This document shows, one piece after another, positions 33,039 to 44,970 of a stretch of DNA of 64,000 bases (positions within the stretch are counted from its first letter, which is position 1; each line of letters begins with the position of its first letter). The notes beneath the pieces were generated by a model. It worked only from the letters and a program-made list of their open reading frames with translations, was not told the origin of the DNA and did not search any database. The stretch is from Watersipora subatra (taxonomy: Eukaryota > Bryozoa > Gymnolaemata > Cheilostomatida > Watersiporidae). Made by a program: the position numbers and the translations under genes. The stretch spans positions 24,580,499 through 24,644,498 of the forward strand of contig NC_088715.1 in assembly GCF_963576615.1 (NCBI RefSeq), given 5' to 3'.

Positions 33039-35000
33039 CTAGAGAGCAATTACTAGTGAAGACCAGTGAAATTAATATTTGTCTAAATGTTGGATGTTTA
33101 CTAGACAATTACATCAATAATTTGATTTTGCAACTAATTTAATGACGCTAAAACAAACTTTTGAACTTGACAGATTGTTTATTACAAACTGTATTATAGA
33201 GTTAGTATAAAAATTAATGGTTCCAACAGCAAATGAAATGTGATTCCTGTGGCAAGTATGGTTACATTACACACATTGTTAAATGCCGGTATCGATTAGT
33301 ATCTATACTAATAAATCCCACTTAGTCATTGTGTCTGTCTGTTAGTCTGTGTGCCCACTCTCACATGTTTGTCTGATTTTGTACAAACTTCACAAGCATT
33401 TGCTCCGTGACTTTCGCTGAGTCACTAACAATATTTGGTTTTAAAACTTATTAGAAGGTTTCTAAGAACCCGCCTCTTAAACATGGATTATATACTCAAA
33501 AATCACTTTTACACGCATCAAAGACAATTGCCAACGACATGTGTTAAGAACAAGTGACTTCAATGAATGTGTACATGCTGTGAAAGGAGTGTAGCAACTT
33601 GTGTTGAATATGTACTTGTATACTGAAGGCTACCTGACTGAAATGCAAGAAATCCCAGACAAACCCAGGCTTGCTGCTAGTACATTATAGACATGCAGTT
33701 GTCTTTCTAGACAGAAAATAACATTCAAACACTTGCAAATTGTCATGCACTAATGTTATGATAGTACGTGAGTATTCAATCATTGTATAACAACATGATC
33801 AAATGTCTAAGATGTCTAAACTGCTTCTGCAGCATTCACAATCTATTTAAAAATAATTTTTTGTTGTTTTGTAAGCGAGTAATAAACACATTGTTCTGTA
33901 TCAAGCACGATTAAAAACATATTTCCAAATATTGTTTTTATTTTTTAGCTAGCATGTTTTTGGTTTTTAGGTAAATGAATTTATAGAAGCAAAATTGCAG
34001 TGGCTACTATTAGCATGACAAAAGGAAAAAGCCTCTATGAGTAATACACAGTTTAAAAAAGAACACGAGCAGATAAGTCATAATACCTACAAATTACAGT
34101 CGGGTGTTGCTATGAAACAATCTGCGGAATATGTGAGTTTCTGTTATATACACATATCTTTGGTGTGGAGCATAAATATAACCATGTATCATTAGATAGG
34201 ATACCATGAGCATTCTTTACAGTTTATATATACCCATGAACATAGAGTTACTATCTACACACAACCTTAAGTGTTATTCAATTGACTGAATAGCAGCTCT
34301 AAGGATGAATTGCAAATGAATGAAGGAAAAGCTCTTTCAGTATTCACCAACAATGTCTGTCCTACAGATATCATAGCCTTTAAACATTAATTACTTACAG
34401 AGACATTTCTACAGCTTCTAATGATACACACGCTGATCCACTGCCAGCAAGGCCTCTCGAACACCGTCATCGTACTCTGGATTAATGTTTCTTACAATAG
34501 CCTAGAGCACTATCATTTTAATCTAGGCTGCTGCAAATTTTTACTAGTTTTAGGGAATACGATTGGAATCCCTAGAGATGCCAAAAGCACCTGGCTGAAA
34601 CTTGACATAAAAAACAAAATATTAAATTTTACAATGTTATGATGACACAGACACCAACTACCTTTTACCACTCAAGTTTGATTTAGCTTTTGAGAAATTA
34701 AAATTAGCTCCTTTGAGAGAAATAAATAGACATGAATTTGATTCTCACTACTCACAGCAAATTAGACTGTGAGAGGTTATAAAATTACAAACAAGGAATT
34801 TTTGATGAGTTCTGAAAACGCAGGACCATGAAATATTTTCTTGAAATCTTTACTATAATAAGATTGTTGCCCATCCATCTGTCTGAAGCCATGGTTGAGG
34901 GTTGAGAAAAAGATTGTATTATGCAGGATTAGAACTTGTTTTGGATAGGATACCTATACCCAATACTTACATGTAGTTGTTAATGAAACAAAAGTTTGGA
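33039..35000. other. Unit spacer with shared repeat at 33300
   Basis: At about 33301 begins TCTATACTAATAAATCCCAC, then GTGTCTGTCTGTTAGTCTGT, repeated near 45229 and 56666. It resembles the 5' ends of some insect Helitrons, but no 3' end was defined. A short exon-like stretch between TTTTTTAG (33948) and TTTTTAG/GTAAAT (33970) recurs in sister units. Confidence 0.4.
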
Positions 35001-35460
35001 ACATTTGTTTTGTTTGCACAATTATTGTAATACTGAAGTGGTCATTACTATTGCTAATAGCCTTTGCAGACTAACTCGGGGAGATATTGAATATCATCTC
35101 TCATTCACTCGGTTTCCTTGCTTCAAATGGATTAAGAGTTCACTTCTGCCGATGAATTTGAACCCTATCATTTTAACCGTTTGGAGTTCCACTTTATCTA
35201 TCTTTCCAAAACTAGCGATGTACTCCTCAAAACAGAACTTCTTAAAGTAGACTCACTTTTGGGTCACTGTAGCTGTTTAGTTCACTTTTCGTACACTTTT
35301 GTCACTAACTCAGTACCTGAGAATATTTCTCTTCTTGTTTTCATTAATGCTGCCTCTCATATTACAAAACGGCATCAGAATTTACTACTTGCTGTACTGT
35401 TATTACTTTCAAGGTTGGAAAAATGACAGTCGTTTTTAGTAAGCAAAATCTTTATCAATG
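35001..35460 (+). pseudogene. Diverged copy of the 94-codon frame seen at 58457
   Basis: Corresponds to the segment at 58400-58741 and 46580-46920 (shared SKTSDVLLKTEL, LVHFSYT...TNSVPENISLLVF). Here the start region is in a different frame. Function unknown. Confidence 0.35.
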
Positions 35461-35636
35461 CCCGAAGAGTTAAACATAGGAAAAGGTCGGCACCAGTTCA
35501 GTAGGAATCTGAAGAATTGGTAAGGGTTAGTTATTTAATGACTAAGGTAATAAAATAAATAGACAGGTACTTATCTCATCATTGTCATATGTGTCAACCC
35601 ATCATTGGCAATAATAGTTAGAATATACCAGGATGG

Positions 35637-38600
35637 CATTGAAATTTGAAATAATTCTGAAAAGCAATGGGTAATAAGTCAAATAAGAGGAAAAAGCCAT
35701 CTTCTGAAACTAATAAAGAAGGGCAGATAGACGAACTGGACAGTCAGACTTCAGAGAAGAAACAAGTGGAGTATTTTAATCCAATCAGCTGCCATACATC
35801 TTGTCAAGGATCAAATCTCTTCACAAGAAAATAGATCATGCCGAAAGGACTAAAACTACCTACGACATTCTGGGTAAGCCTGAAAACCCACAGATAGTAA
35901 TAAATCGTACTGCTGCTGGTAATGAGGTTTTCAAACGTAGTTTCGTGGTTCACCTTTCATCTAACTATAAAGTGGAAGCGATCAAGGAGAATATAGACCA
36001 TTCTGGTCTAGTAGTGCACTCAAGTGTTTCAGCCTTGTATACGGCAAATTTTTACAACACTATGAGTAGAATACTTGTGAACAAGCTTACAAATCTTGAC
36101 ATCTTCTTTTCCTACTATGAACAAATATTAACCAGCTTCACAGAAGATCAAGAGAAGGCTTTTAATATGCAAATAAAAACAAAGTGCATTGATGAGCTTT
36201 CAACGCTGTCTTCATCTAATTCCCCATCATATATTCAATCAGTACCTTTGTGTCTGTCTACAATTAATCATGAAGCCTCAACAAGTGCTTCATACATTAC
36301 TTCCAAAAAAGCTACGGAAACATGTAAAAACTGCTCAAAATTGAGCACTACAGTAGAATTCTTAATCACCAGAGTTGCGGATTTGGAAACAAAAATTGAC
36401 AAGTTACTATCAACATCTATTTCTACAGAAAATCTTAAAGATGAATTCATCATGGTCATCAAATCAGTTTGATAACAAACTTTTAGCTATGCAGAAATCA
36501 TTATCTGATGAGCTCAAGGAACAACAAAGTTCTTATGCTGAGACGACAAAGCGAAATCTTTATTTTCAAGATCAACCACTAAGGAAAAATTCAGCTAATG
36601 CAACAGTGTGTACAAACCCAGAAAGTAAATCGTGCAACAAACAAAATATGCCGTCAACTTCTAATCTTACCCTAATGGATGTTGATCAGCGTATTCCAGC
36701 AACCGCTGTCAAGCAACCAGCTCAATCTAAACAACAGAAGACTGCTTTTGTTGGAAACAACAACATTGTGGTTTCAATTCGACCAAACTCTTCTCTCCAT
36801 AAATCATTTAATCAAGACACGGTACGGAAAGCTATAAACAGTCAGTACGGGCCAACCATCATTGAACTCGTTACTCGCTACAACTTCAAATCAAACAATC
36901 CTAGAATTATGATTCAATTCCGATCCCGGGACATCGCTAAAGGAGTTACAGATTGTTGGAAATCTGATCTGTTTGATGGATCATCTTGCAGACTGTCCAT
37001 TGATCCAGATTCTCTTAAAGAGAATGTAGTTATTGTTAAAGGTGTCCCACTCGATGCAGATGATGATAAAATACATCTAGATAACAAAGATACTGACCCT
37101 GATGCTTTCATAGAAAGATTGTTCAAAGACGGTAAAATATTGAGGTCCTTGAAGTTGCACATAAATCATTTCCTCAGAAAATCACTTATAGAGATTACTC
37201 CAGATTCATTCCTAACAATATTTCAAATAAGTTTTCCTTAATCAGTTGGAATGATATTTTGATTAAAAAGAACACTAATGACATGATTAACATATTTAAT
37301 CAAAAGTTTTTTATAGCTGTCAATGAGTTAGCACCTCTTAAAACTAAAAAAGTCAAGTCAGAATCTTTACCTATCTGGCTTGACAAAGAGGTACAGCAAA
37401 ATATAAAGTTGAGAGAAAAAGTGAGAAACTGCAAAGATTGGACTGCTTACAAAAAGCAGCGAAATTTTGTCACAAATCTCATTAAAAGAAAAAAAAAATG
37501 TATCGGCGAACTTGTTAAACAGACAAAGCTTGGTGATACGCGTAAGCTTTGGCAAGCTTTGAATGTGAAAAATAAGAAACTTCAAACCTGTGACACTTGT
37601 TTGCCAGCTTCAGAACTTGACTCACATTTTCTGTCTATTGCAAGTAAACTTTCAATTTCAATTTTACCGTCATCTAATCCTTATTTGTCTTGTCAAAACA
37701 CTGAGTTGAAGACCACATTTAATGAGTTTCCAAAATTTATTCCTCATGATATTGTAAAATATATCAGTAACATACCTAATTCCAAAGCCTTTGGCATAAA
37801 CAACTTTTCTGTAAAAATGATAAAAGCAACTCTTCCATTCATTGTACCTATTATCATTGATATGTTTAACAGAATATTGATTGATGGCTGTTTTCCTTCA
37901 GCATGGAAACATGCACGAGTTACTCCATTGTTTAAAAAAGGAGATAATAGCAACCCATCAAATTTCCGCCCTATTTCAGTACTCCCTATTTTATCTAAAG
38001 TTTTTGAAAAGCACTTAAATATTCACATCTACTCTCATTTGCCCAAAAATAATATTTTACATCCTTATCAGTGTGGTTTCAGAAAAAGTCATTCATGCAC
38101 TGATGCTGTTCATAAACTAATCTCAGATTGTTTGGATTTGAAAACCAGAGGTGAGAAGATTTGCTTGATGTTTTTGGATTTCAGCAAAGCTTTTGACTGT
38201 GTCAATCACAAAATATTATATCATAAACTAGAACTTGCTGGTTTTAAAAATAAATCGTTGCAAATACTTCAATCCTATTTTCACAAAAGGCGCCAAAAGG
38301 TCGTCATGAATGACAAGGAATCATTGACACTAGATATAAATGTTGGTGTTCCACAGGGGTCACTTATTGCGCCAGTATTATTTTTAATATATATAAATGA
38401 TCTTCTTAGACTTATTCCAAATGGTTTTGGCTACGCCGATGATACTGTTTTTGTTAGTTATCACAAAGATGTGCAACTTCTTGAGACGAACTGCAATCTC
38501 ATCATGAAAATTGACAGCAACTGGTGTACAGCAAATCATATGACAAACAATTTACAAAAATCACACTTTCTTCTTTATAATACTGATGAAAACCTTTGAA

Positions 38601-39177
38601 ACAGCTTTACTCTTAAGTTTAATAGTCAATCCATCACTTGTAGACATGAAACAAAATTGTTAGGATTTGTTTTGACAGATCGACTCTCTTGGAATAATCA
38701 TGTCGAAACTGTTTGTAGTAAGGTCACGAAGTCATTGACTCTGCTCCAGTTTTGCAGGCCATACATGAACTCAAAATCAGCTATTGCATTTTATTTTCAG
38801 TTTATATTTTGCCATATTATTTATGGTATCGACATTTATTATAATCTAGCTCCAAGATATGTCACTAAGGATTTATTTTTGTTGCAAAAAAGAGCATTTC
38901 GACTCATTGCAAATTTACATCATATGCCTGCATATATTATTCCAACAAATGATCTTTCCAAATCTCTGCGTCTTCTTACTCTGCCTATGCTAAATATTTA
39001 TTTTACTTCAATTCAATGTTTCAAGATTTTTCATGGTTTGTGTCCTCGTTTTTTACATGACAATTACAGGTTCTTAACTCATTTCAACTTACGTGATATG
39101 AACAAATTGCATACAATCACTAACAATCATTTTGAAAATGTCATTGCCAGCTGCTTTAACAATCTTCCACCTCAGTA
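35637..39177 (+). mobile_element. LINE of the jockey superfamily (CR1/L2-like), internally deleted
   Basis: Inserted in the unit: sequence matching sister units stops near 35636 (AATATACCAGGATGG) and resumes at CTCAGTAGAAAAGGATG (39173). It contains a broken ORF1 and an ORF2 without its endonuclease domain. No 3' UTR or terminal microsatellite is seen before the unit sequence resumes, so the 3' end is truncated as well or was lost in a later deletion. Confidence 0.8.
35667..37160 (+). pseudogene. LINE ORF1 protein, frameshifted
   Basis: ATG at 35667 (MGNKSNKRKKPSSETNK...) reaches a TAG at 35832. The frame continues as LSRIKSLHKKIDHAER...VVHLSSNYKVEAIKE (35801-36472) and, after another shift, from 36375 to about 37150. 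Features include a CKNCSKL...VADLETKIDKLL coiled-coil stretch, an acidic and Gln-rich linker, and a folded C-terminal part (PRIMIQFRSRDIAKGV; NVVIVKGVPLDADDDKI) resembling the RRM-like domains of LINE ORF1 proteins. It is RNA-binding in the family. The tail fuses directly into ORF2 sequence near 37150. Confidence 0.65.
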
Positions 39178-39178
39178 G
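37135..39178 (+). pseudogene. LINE ORF2: reverse transcriptase without endonuclease
   Basis: Open frame from the linker (QKITYRDYSRFIPNN, SLISWNDIL) through the RT: VTPLFKKGDNSNPSNFRPIS, QCGFRKSHSCTDAVHKLI, CLMFLDFSKAFDCVNH (motif A), GVPQGSLIAPVLFLIYIND (motif B) and FGYADDTVFVS (motif C YADD). One TGA at 38597-38599 interrupts the frame; the same frame then continues (LLGFVLTDRLSWNNHVE, KDLFLLQKRAFRLIANL) to 39178. The APE-type endonuclease that normally precedes the RT is missing, since ORF1 sequence runs straight into the linker. Catalytic RT residues are intact, but the element cannot have mobilised itself in this form. Confidence 0.85.
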
Positions 39179-40020
39179 AAAAGGATGTGCCCAGACTTGC
39201 CCAAAATGATGTGTATAGTGAAACAGTCTGTGTCTATCTTTCGGATTCACATTGGCTATTGCGATAAAGGTCTAGTCCTACCCGGCTCTATTCGTATATA
39301 TTTTGTTTGTATTTGCTCACGATTGCTAATATAAAATTTTTAATCTAGCTACAAATACATTATTATAGATGTCTCAAATGCCTCAAATAAAGATAGTTAG
39401 AAATTTGTCATATTAGTTTCCTCTAAATGCTATGTAAACCAAATGCGGTGCTTTTAATAATGTTCCACTTCAACATGCGCTGCTTTATATGCTATTATAT
39501 TATATCATAGTAAAAATGATAAGATATATTTTGTTAAAGAGAGAAAGTCAGTACAGAAGTACCGGTCGTATTTAAAAGAGGTTAATGTATGATTGCTGAG
39601 TACGCTATTCTCTATGGTAGAAAATTGAGTGAAATGTCATAGATCTAAAAAAGCCAGAGTTTTGAAAAGACGACAGCTGTCAACATGTGCTTACAGGTGT
39701 TATTAGCCATTTTAGTCACTGACCAATGACATAGATTTTTTCTTTGTGTAGTGTTAGGTCATAAAATTCAATAATAAAATGACTCTGAACCACTTTACTT
39801 CTGTTCTTTTTAACAAATAATAAATTAGTGTAAGTCAGTCTATGTGACTTGACGTACTCTAGGAGACCATATCCAGATTAGATTAACTTCTTTCACAATT
39901 TTAAACTTCTGAATGCTTAGGTAAACATTACATTTTTTTAGTAGTACACAGTAAGATATATCACTAGCTACAACACACACAGAGGGAGTACATGAATTTG
40001 AATTGTTCAACAATCAACAA
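39179..40020. other. Upstream region of membrane-protein copy b
   Basis: Matches 27520-28690 with a deletion that removes the isolated exon candidate. Promoter or 5' sequence of copy b is inferred from conservation. Confidence 0.5.
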
Positions 40021-40082
40021 TGACGTAATGACTTCGTGCCAACAATCAAACGCACTCGAGATTCTTGCATACGACAAGCGAT

Positions 40083-42821
40083 ATGTGTTCATTTAAAGCT
40101 CTGACAGATATTCTTTTCTGCCTTTTTCTCTTCACATTATTCATGCCTATCTCTATCATCACTATGGTGGCCAGTGTGATTGGGCAACTTATTTTACTCG
40201 GAATCGTCTGCTCTCCAATAATATTCCTGCTGAGGTGATTAGAGCATTACTCGGGCTTATGCTGGTTGACTCTGTTAGCAAATATTTTGATATGGCGCAA
40301 GTTTTTAGAGAAGAATGTAGTTTATAAGTGTCCAACTGCAGTACTGTGTGTACCTTACAGGATCTGAGGCTAATATTTCATTTTTCCTATTTGTGCAAAA
40401 ACATTCAGTACACAACTTAATATTCCTATCAGCGTAATGAGCAAAACAGAATATTCTAGAATACCAAACACTTCTGTAACAGCTCTGATAGAATATTGCA
40501 TAATGTTTTACAAATCTATCATTCACTACATTGTTGATGTCATCAAAAAGGAAATTTATATTAAGTTATACTTATCTGATTAAATATATCAGCGGTTTAA
40601 GGGTAACATTAGCTATGTCCAATTTGATGAAATATTAAAATTCATCATAAGTGTGCTTGTGATGTGTTATTTACAGATTCAGTTATACTGCTTGTTAGGT
40701 GGTTAGTTTATAAGTTTAGATGGTTAAAAGCCTACTGAATATCTAACTGCAATTGTACTGACATATAAGAAAATATCTGTCTACATATTGTTACCTAGCA
40801 TAGGTGAAGCTTTTCTATGAAATCATTTCCGTGATGTCGTATCAAAAAGTCATCATGCTCTAAAATATTAGTTTTATCTGTTATATGAGAGTAAGTGCTA
40901 ACTTTTAGGTTAAGAAATTAGTAGTATATGGATTAAGTAACAATGAAATGATAGTTTTCAAATAATTTATAAATGGGATATTGCAAAACAAAGAAAAGAC
41001 AACATCCTTTTTTCTTCCATAGCTAAAATAGCTTGTACAGTTGTAAAAATGACCAATTATTTTTTATGTCATTTAGGTACAGTTATGATCAGGAAAAGAG
41101 GATAAGAATTTTCAAAAAAACAACTCGGTTTGCATCAAATAGAGTTTCCATCACCCCCACAGACTATAAGATTTGTGCCTTCATTACCTCCAATTCAAGA
41201 GGTGGAAGATACTGAAGAGGTCAAGGAGACTATGCAGTTTAAAAGGAGTGACAAGGTGAAGTATAAAGGTGAGAGATATAAAATAAAGTTTAAAACTATA
41301 AAATTGAGATTTAAATAGAGTAAATAGAAACAGTCTTAGAAAGAAACAAAGTCAAGTTTCACCAAAGTTTGGTTTGAATCTGGGAGATTCTTCACCTAGA
41401 GTACTGCTAGAGTACAAGTGCTTTTATAAAGCTCTAGCACTCTATCTTTCATATCCATTTCATCCTAGCTTCTGTTGTCCATGTCTCTGTTTATGCCTCT
41501 TACCATGTCCACCTAAAAGTCGACATCCACATCTACGCTTATGTCTACTTCTCTATCTACGCCTAAATCTATTTCTACCAATACATCCACAGATAGATCT
41601 ATGTCAATGTCTACATCTGTGTTTATACCTATATCTTTATCTGCATCTATGCCTGTGTCTATGTCCATGTCCATATCCACTTCCATCTCTACATTTACGT
41701 CCATGTGTTCATTTATGTACATATCTATGTTGACAACAAGGTCTACATCTAGGTCTATGCCTATGTCCATGTTCCCATGTTCTTGCCAATGTCTCTGTTC
41801 ATATCACAGCCTCTGTCTGCATTCATGTCTAACTCTACATTCATATCTATGTCAACGTCTAGTTCTAAGTCTATCCTGATATCAATGTCAATTTCCATGT
41901 CTACATCAATGTTTATGATTAAGCTTTTTTCCTTGTTCATGTCTGTGTCCATGTTCATTGTAATATCCACGTTTATGAACGTCTTCGTATCCACATATGT
42001 TTCTATGTCTGAGTTTATGCCCTTGTCCTTGTTTAAGGTTATATCTAGTTTTATGTCTATGACAACATCTATGTCTAATTCCATGTCAATGCTCATGTGT
42101 ATGTCTGTGCCTATGTTTGTGTCCATGTGCACACTCAAATTCTCGTCGATATCAATGTCTATATCCACATCCATGTCCACACCCGCTTCCATATCCACAT
42201 CAATGCCCATTCCCCATGCCCATTCCCCATGCCCATCCCTTTTTCTCATGCACATACCTATGGCCACGCCCTTGCCTATGCCCTTGCCCATGTTTATGTC
42301 CATTTACAAGCACATATACTTTAAATTTCTATGTCCATTATAACTTTCATGCATTGAAACTTACAGTGAATAGTATATGTTTATCTTACTCTGTATTAGT
42401 GTTAGTAAAATTATTAACTAGGGTTTATTAATAATAACATGATTTTACTACAATGATACAAGGTTACTATTAAATTACAGCTTCCTGTTCTGGTGATTAT
42501 ACGGACATCAAGGAAGAAGATAACTCTGAGGAATCGAATAAATTGAGTAGTAAGATGCTTCTTGACAAAGAGATAACCAGTGGATATCAACTAAGGAGAG
42601 CCAAAATTACAGAGCATCTTAATGACCAAGAAGCTGACTCTATCAGTGTAACGGTTAACACTAGTGACGACAGCGCTGCTAGCGTCAATCCGAGCGCTGA
42701 CCAAGAAAGTGGGTTTTTAAACATTTCAACTACCGGTACTTGTTCGGCTGCGAAGAAGCCAAAATCGAATAAAAGACTCCGTGGAATTCCATTATTTACT
42801 TCTTGTTTTGGTATCAAATAA
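40083..42821 (+). pseudogene. Orphan membrane-protein family, copy b (frameshifted)
   Basis: Exon 1, 40083-40234, is open, but its donor is GTGATT instead of GTGAGT. Exon 2 starts after ATTTAG at about 41079 (RYSYDQEKRIRIFKK). It has one extra A in the run after TTC, shifting the frame; the second half (HQIEFPSPPQTIRFVPSLPP) is in another frame. It ends AAAG/GTGAGA at about 41269. Intron 2 has the minisatellite at 41471-42308. Exon 3 from 42481 is fully open to TAA at 42819-42821 (ASCSGDYTDIKEEDNSEE...KKPKSNKRLRGIPLFTSCF). In this copy only the second of the two family acceptors is usable, because TAA follows the first. Confidence 0.7.
41471..42308. repeat. Hexamer minisatellite in intron 2, copy b
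   Basis: Same TCTATG/TCCATG hexamers as copy a and similar length (about 840 bases). A run of CCCATTCCCCATGCCCATTC-type variants lies near its 3' end. Confidence 0.9.
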
Positions 42822-43949
42822 TGTTAATGTTATTTCACTTCTTGTTTCAATAATAAATATTAATTTCTTTAATAATTACTTGTTAACCCATAACTACCAG
42901 CTACTACAGACATGTAGTTATCTCTATTGGCTAGGTAAAATGTGTAACTAGCAAGAGTTATTGTTGCTGCTGACAGCACAGCTGCTGCATCCTCAAAAAC
43001 AAACATCACCAGCTCTGAATAATGCTCATCATTACTTGTCAAGTTTTAGGTTTAAAAAATTGTGACAGTGTTTCATAGCTGTTTTTATTATATTTATAAG
43101 ATATATCTGATAAGTTAGTAATAAGTATTGGCTTTGAGAGAGAACACGTACCATCCGAGAGGAGTTAATTAGGAACAACATGGCAGTAAAACCTTGTCAA
43201 GCTAACAAACTTGGGAGATGTATAGAAAAATGGAATACAACCAGCTAAAATAATTGTTAATACTATAAGGGAAAAAGGACAGCTTCTTTTTGGTCATTTT
43301 AATTGGATTATTAACTGGCAAATTTTATGAAAAGCTGCATCATAACTATACTCTTAGGGTTGACAACTAAAGCAGGTGGCACTGAGTCTACCATGAGCGT
43401 AGCACCTGCAATGCGTGTCTGAACACATAAATGAAACAAATGGTGCCAAAAAATGGAAGATAGTAACTACATCACTCCATGGTTCAAGTTGCAACAAAAA
43501 TGCCATAATAACAAACACATGATTCATAAGACAAGACAAAATCAGTCAAGGTTAGCAAAAGGCGATGACAGAAACATGCATTCATTAATATTAGTGTTCT
43601 ATCTCAAGCTGGAGAGTGAATTGAACACCTGTTACAGCGGCAGGATCGGGGAGCGGTCCTTTTAAACTGACTCAATTGGAATCGTGTTAAAAAATGGTCA
43701 ACATGACATGGTTGGCAAGAATATACTTTTCCTTAAAAACAGTTCATGTTACACAAAACAATAAACGATGATGAAATGACATGATTCATAAAAGAGTTAT
43801 GATATATGATGCTGGGATAAAAAAAAATACACCTGGACAAGAATGTAACAACTGTTTGCTAAATAATATCACTAGCTGGCTTCACCAAGATACCATCAGC
43901 ACTAATTACAGAAATAAAGACAGCACCCCAACCCAAAAGTATAATCTAA
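42822..43949. other. Unit spacer (copy b)
   Basis: AATAAA at about 42852. Shared spacer as in other units, with the block at 31840-32060 largely deleted (around 43130). Confidence 0.5.
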
Positions 43950-43957
43950 GTCTACAG

Positions 43958-44756
43958 CAGACCCGTATTTCCTAGGGCGGCGGGGCGGCTGAGCCGCCCC
44001 AACCTCTCAATGATTTTCAGCAGCTAAGTACTAAGAATTGCAGTCTAAGCGCATTCACTCAGAATTTCCAACAACTAGCAACTAACGCTACAGCGCTAGT
44101 TGCTAGTAAATTAGCAACTAGCATAAATTAGTTCATTGCTCGCTTCGTCGCTCTTAGCTCATTGCTCCACTTCATCGCTAGTCTATCGCAACTAGCGATG
44201 AAGTAGAGAGGCTCACTAGTATTAGTCTCGCCTGCCACTAATGCAGTGAGTTAGTGATCCTTTTCTGCATTAGAGCAATCAAAACATTGATGAGGAGCAC
44301 CATGGGGCAGGCTCGTCTAAATAATCTTCTAATATTATACATATATAAAGATGTAGAATTACATGTACATGTAGATACAGATTAAGTTGTGAAATATTTC
44401 TGCCATGGGCACATTGGCAGAACAAGAGTTATTGCAATAAAGAAGTGATAGCTCGTGTTCTGTCAATGTCTCTTACAGAAATATTTAGTGTCACGAGTTT
44501 TATATCGTTCGTTGAATAAGGGAAAAGTTCTGCCTACCATGAACCATAAACAATATGTTTATGTAGATTTTGATGCTTACAATTGATTGCATTTATGCAT
44601 ACTTTGAGAGTTGTTGATGCTTAAAATGTCTAGAGCTTCGGGCGCTGCCTCGAATCCCCTTGGGAGGCTAACAGCGCCCTAAACCCCCCTCCAGGTGTTC
44701 ATAACTAGCCGCCTAATATTTGCAGCTCCAATTTACAACCAGGGAATACAGGCCTG
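43958..44756. mobile_element. 799-bp non-autonomous hAT-type element
   Basis: Ends CAGACCCGTATTTCCTAGG and, inverted at the right, CAGGCCTGTATTCCCTGG. Flanked by GTCTACAG and ATCTACAG (7 of 8 identical), the hAT target length. The sister units at 32.8 and 56.2 kb show the empty site (AGTCTACAGTAATATG). The interior has GC-rich end sequence (GGGCGGC...GCCGCCC) and inverted CTAGTTGCTAG-type repeats, with no open frame. Confidence 0.85.
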
Positions 44757-44774
44757 ATCTACAGTAATATGTTA

Positions 44775-44970
44775 CTCCTCTTTCTCACAGCGAGTCTAGA
44801 AACTTCTTTAGTTGCTCATGCCAAAAGTCTGGATTGTTGCAATAGCAGGCGTGTCCAGCCTTAGAAATTACACAGAGCTGAGGACTGCTGTGCAATTTCA
44901 TAAGCACCCTTTGACTAGAATCTCAAATAGCCTGGTCATTCTCTCCTTGGACCACCACAGCCTTCAACTA
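44775..44970 (-). pseudogene. ABHD14-like terminal exon (copy 3, broken)
   Basis: Minus strand: LKAVVVQGENDQAI, TGA, DSSQRVLMKLHSSPQLCVIS, KAGHACYCNNPDFWHEQLKK, FLDSL. One in-frame stop, and LDNP has become CNNP. The acceptor CTCTAG is retained. Directly follows the hAT insertion. Confidence 0.7.

Noticed and set aside
43354-43539. Minus-strand 61-codon frame recurring in several units (also 55599 and 63769)
   Set aside because: It recurs because the unit is duplicated; no acceptor, domain or codon-level conservation could be seen by eye.
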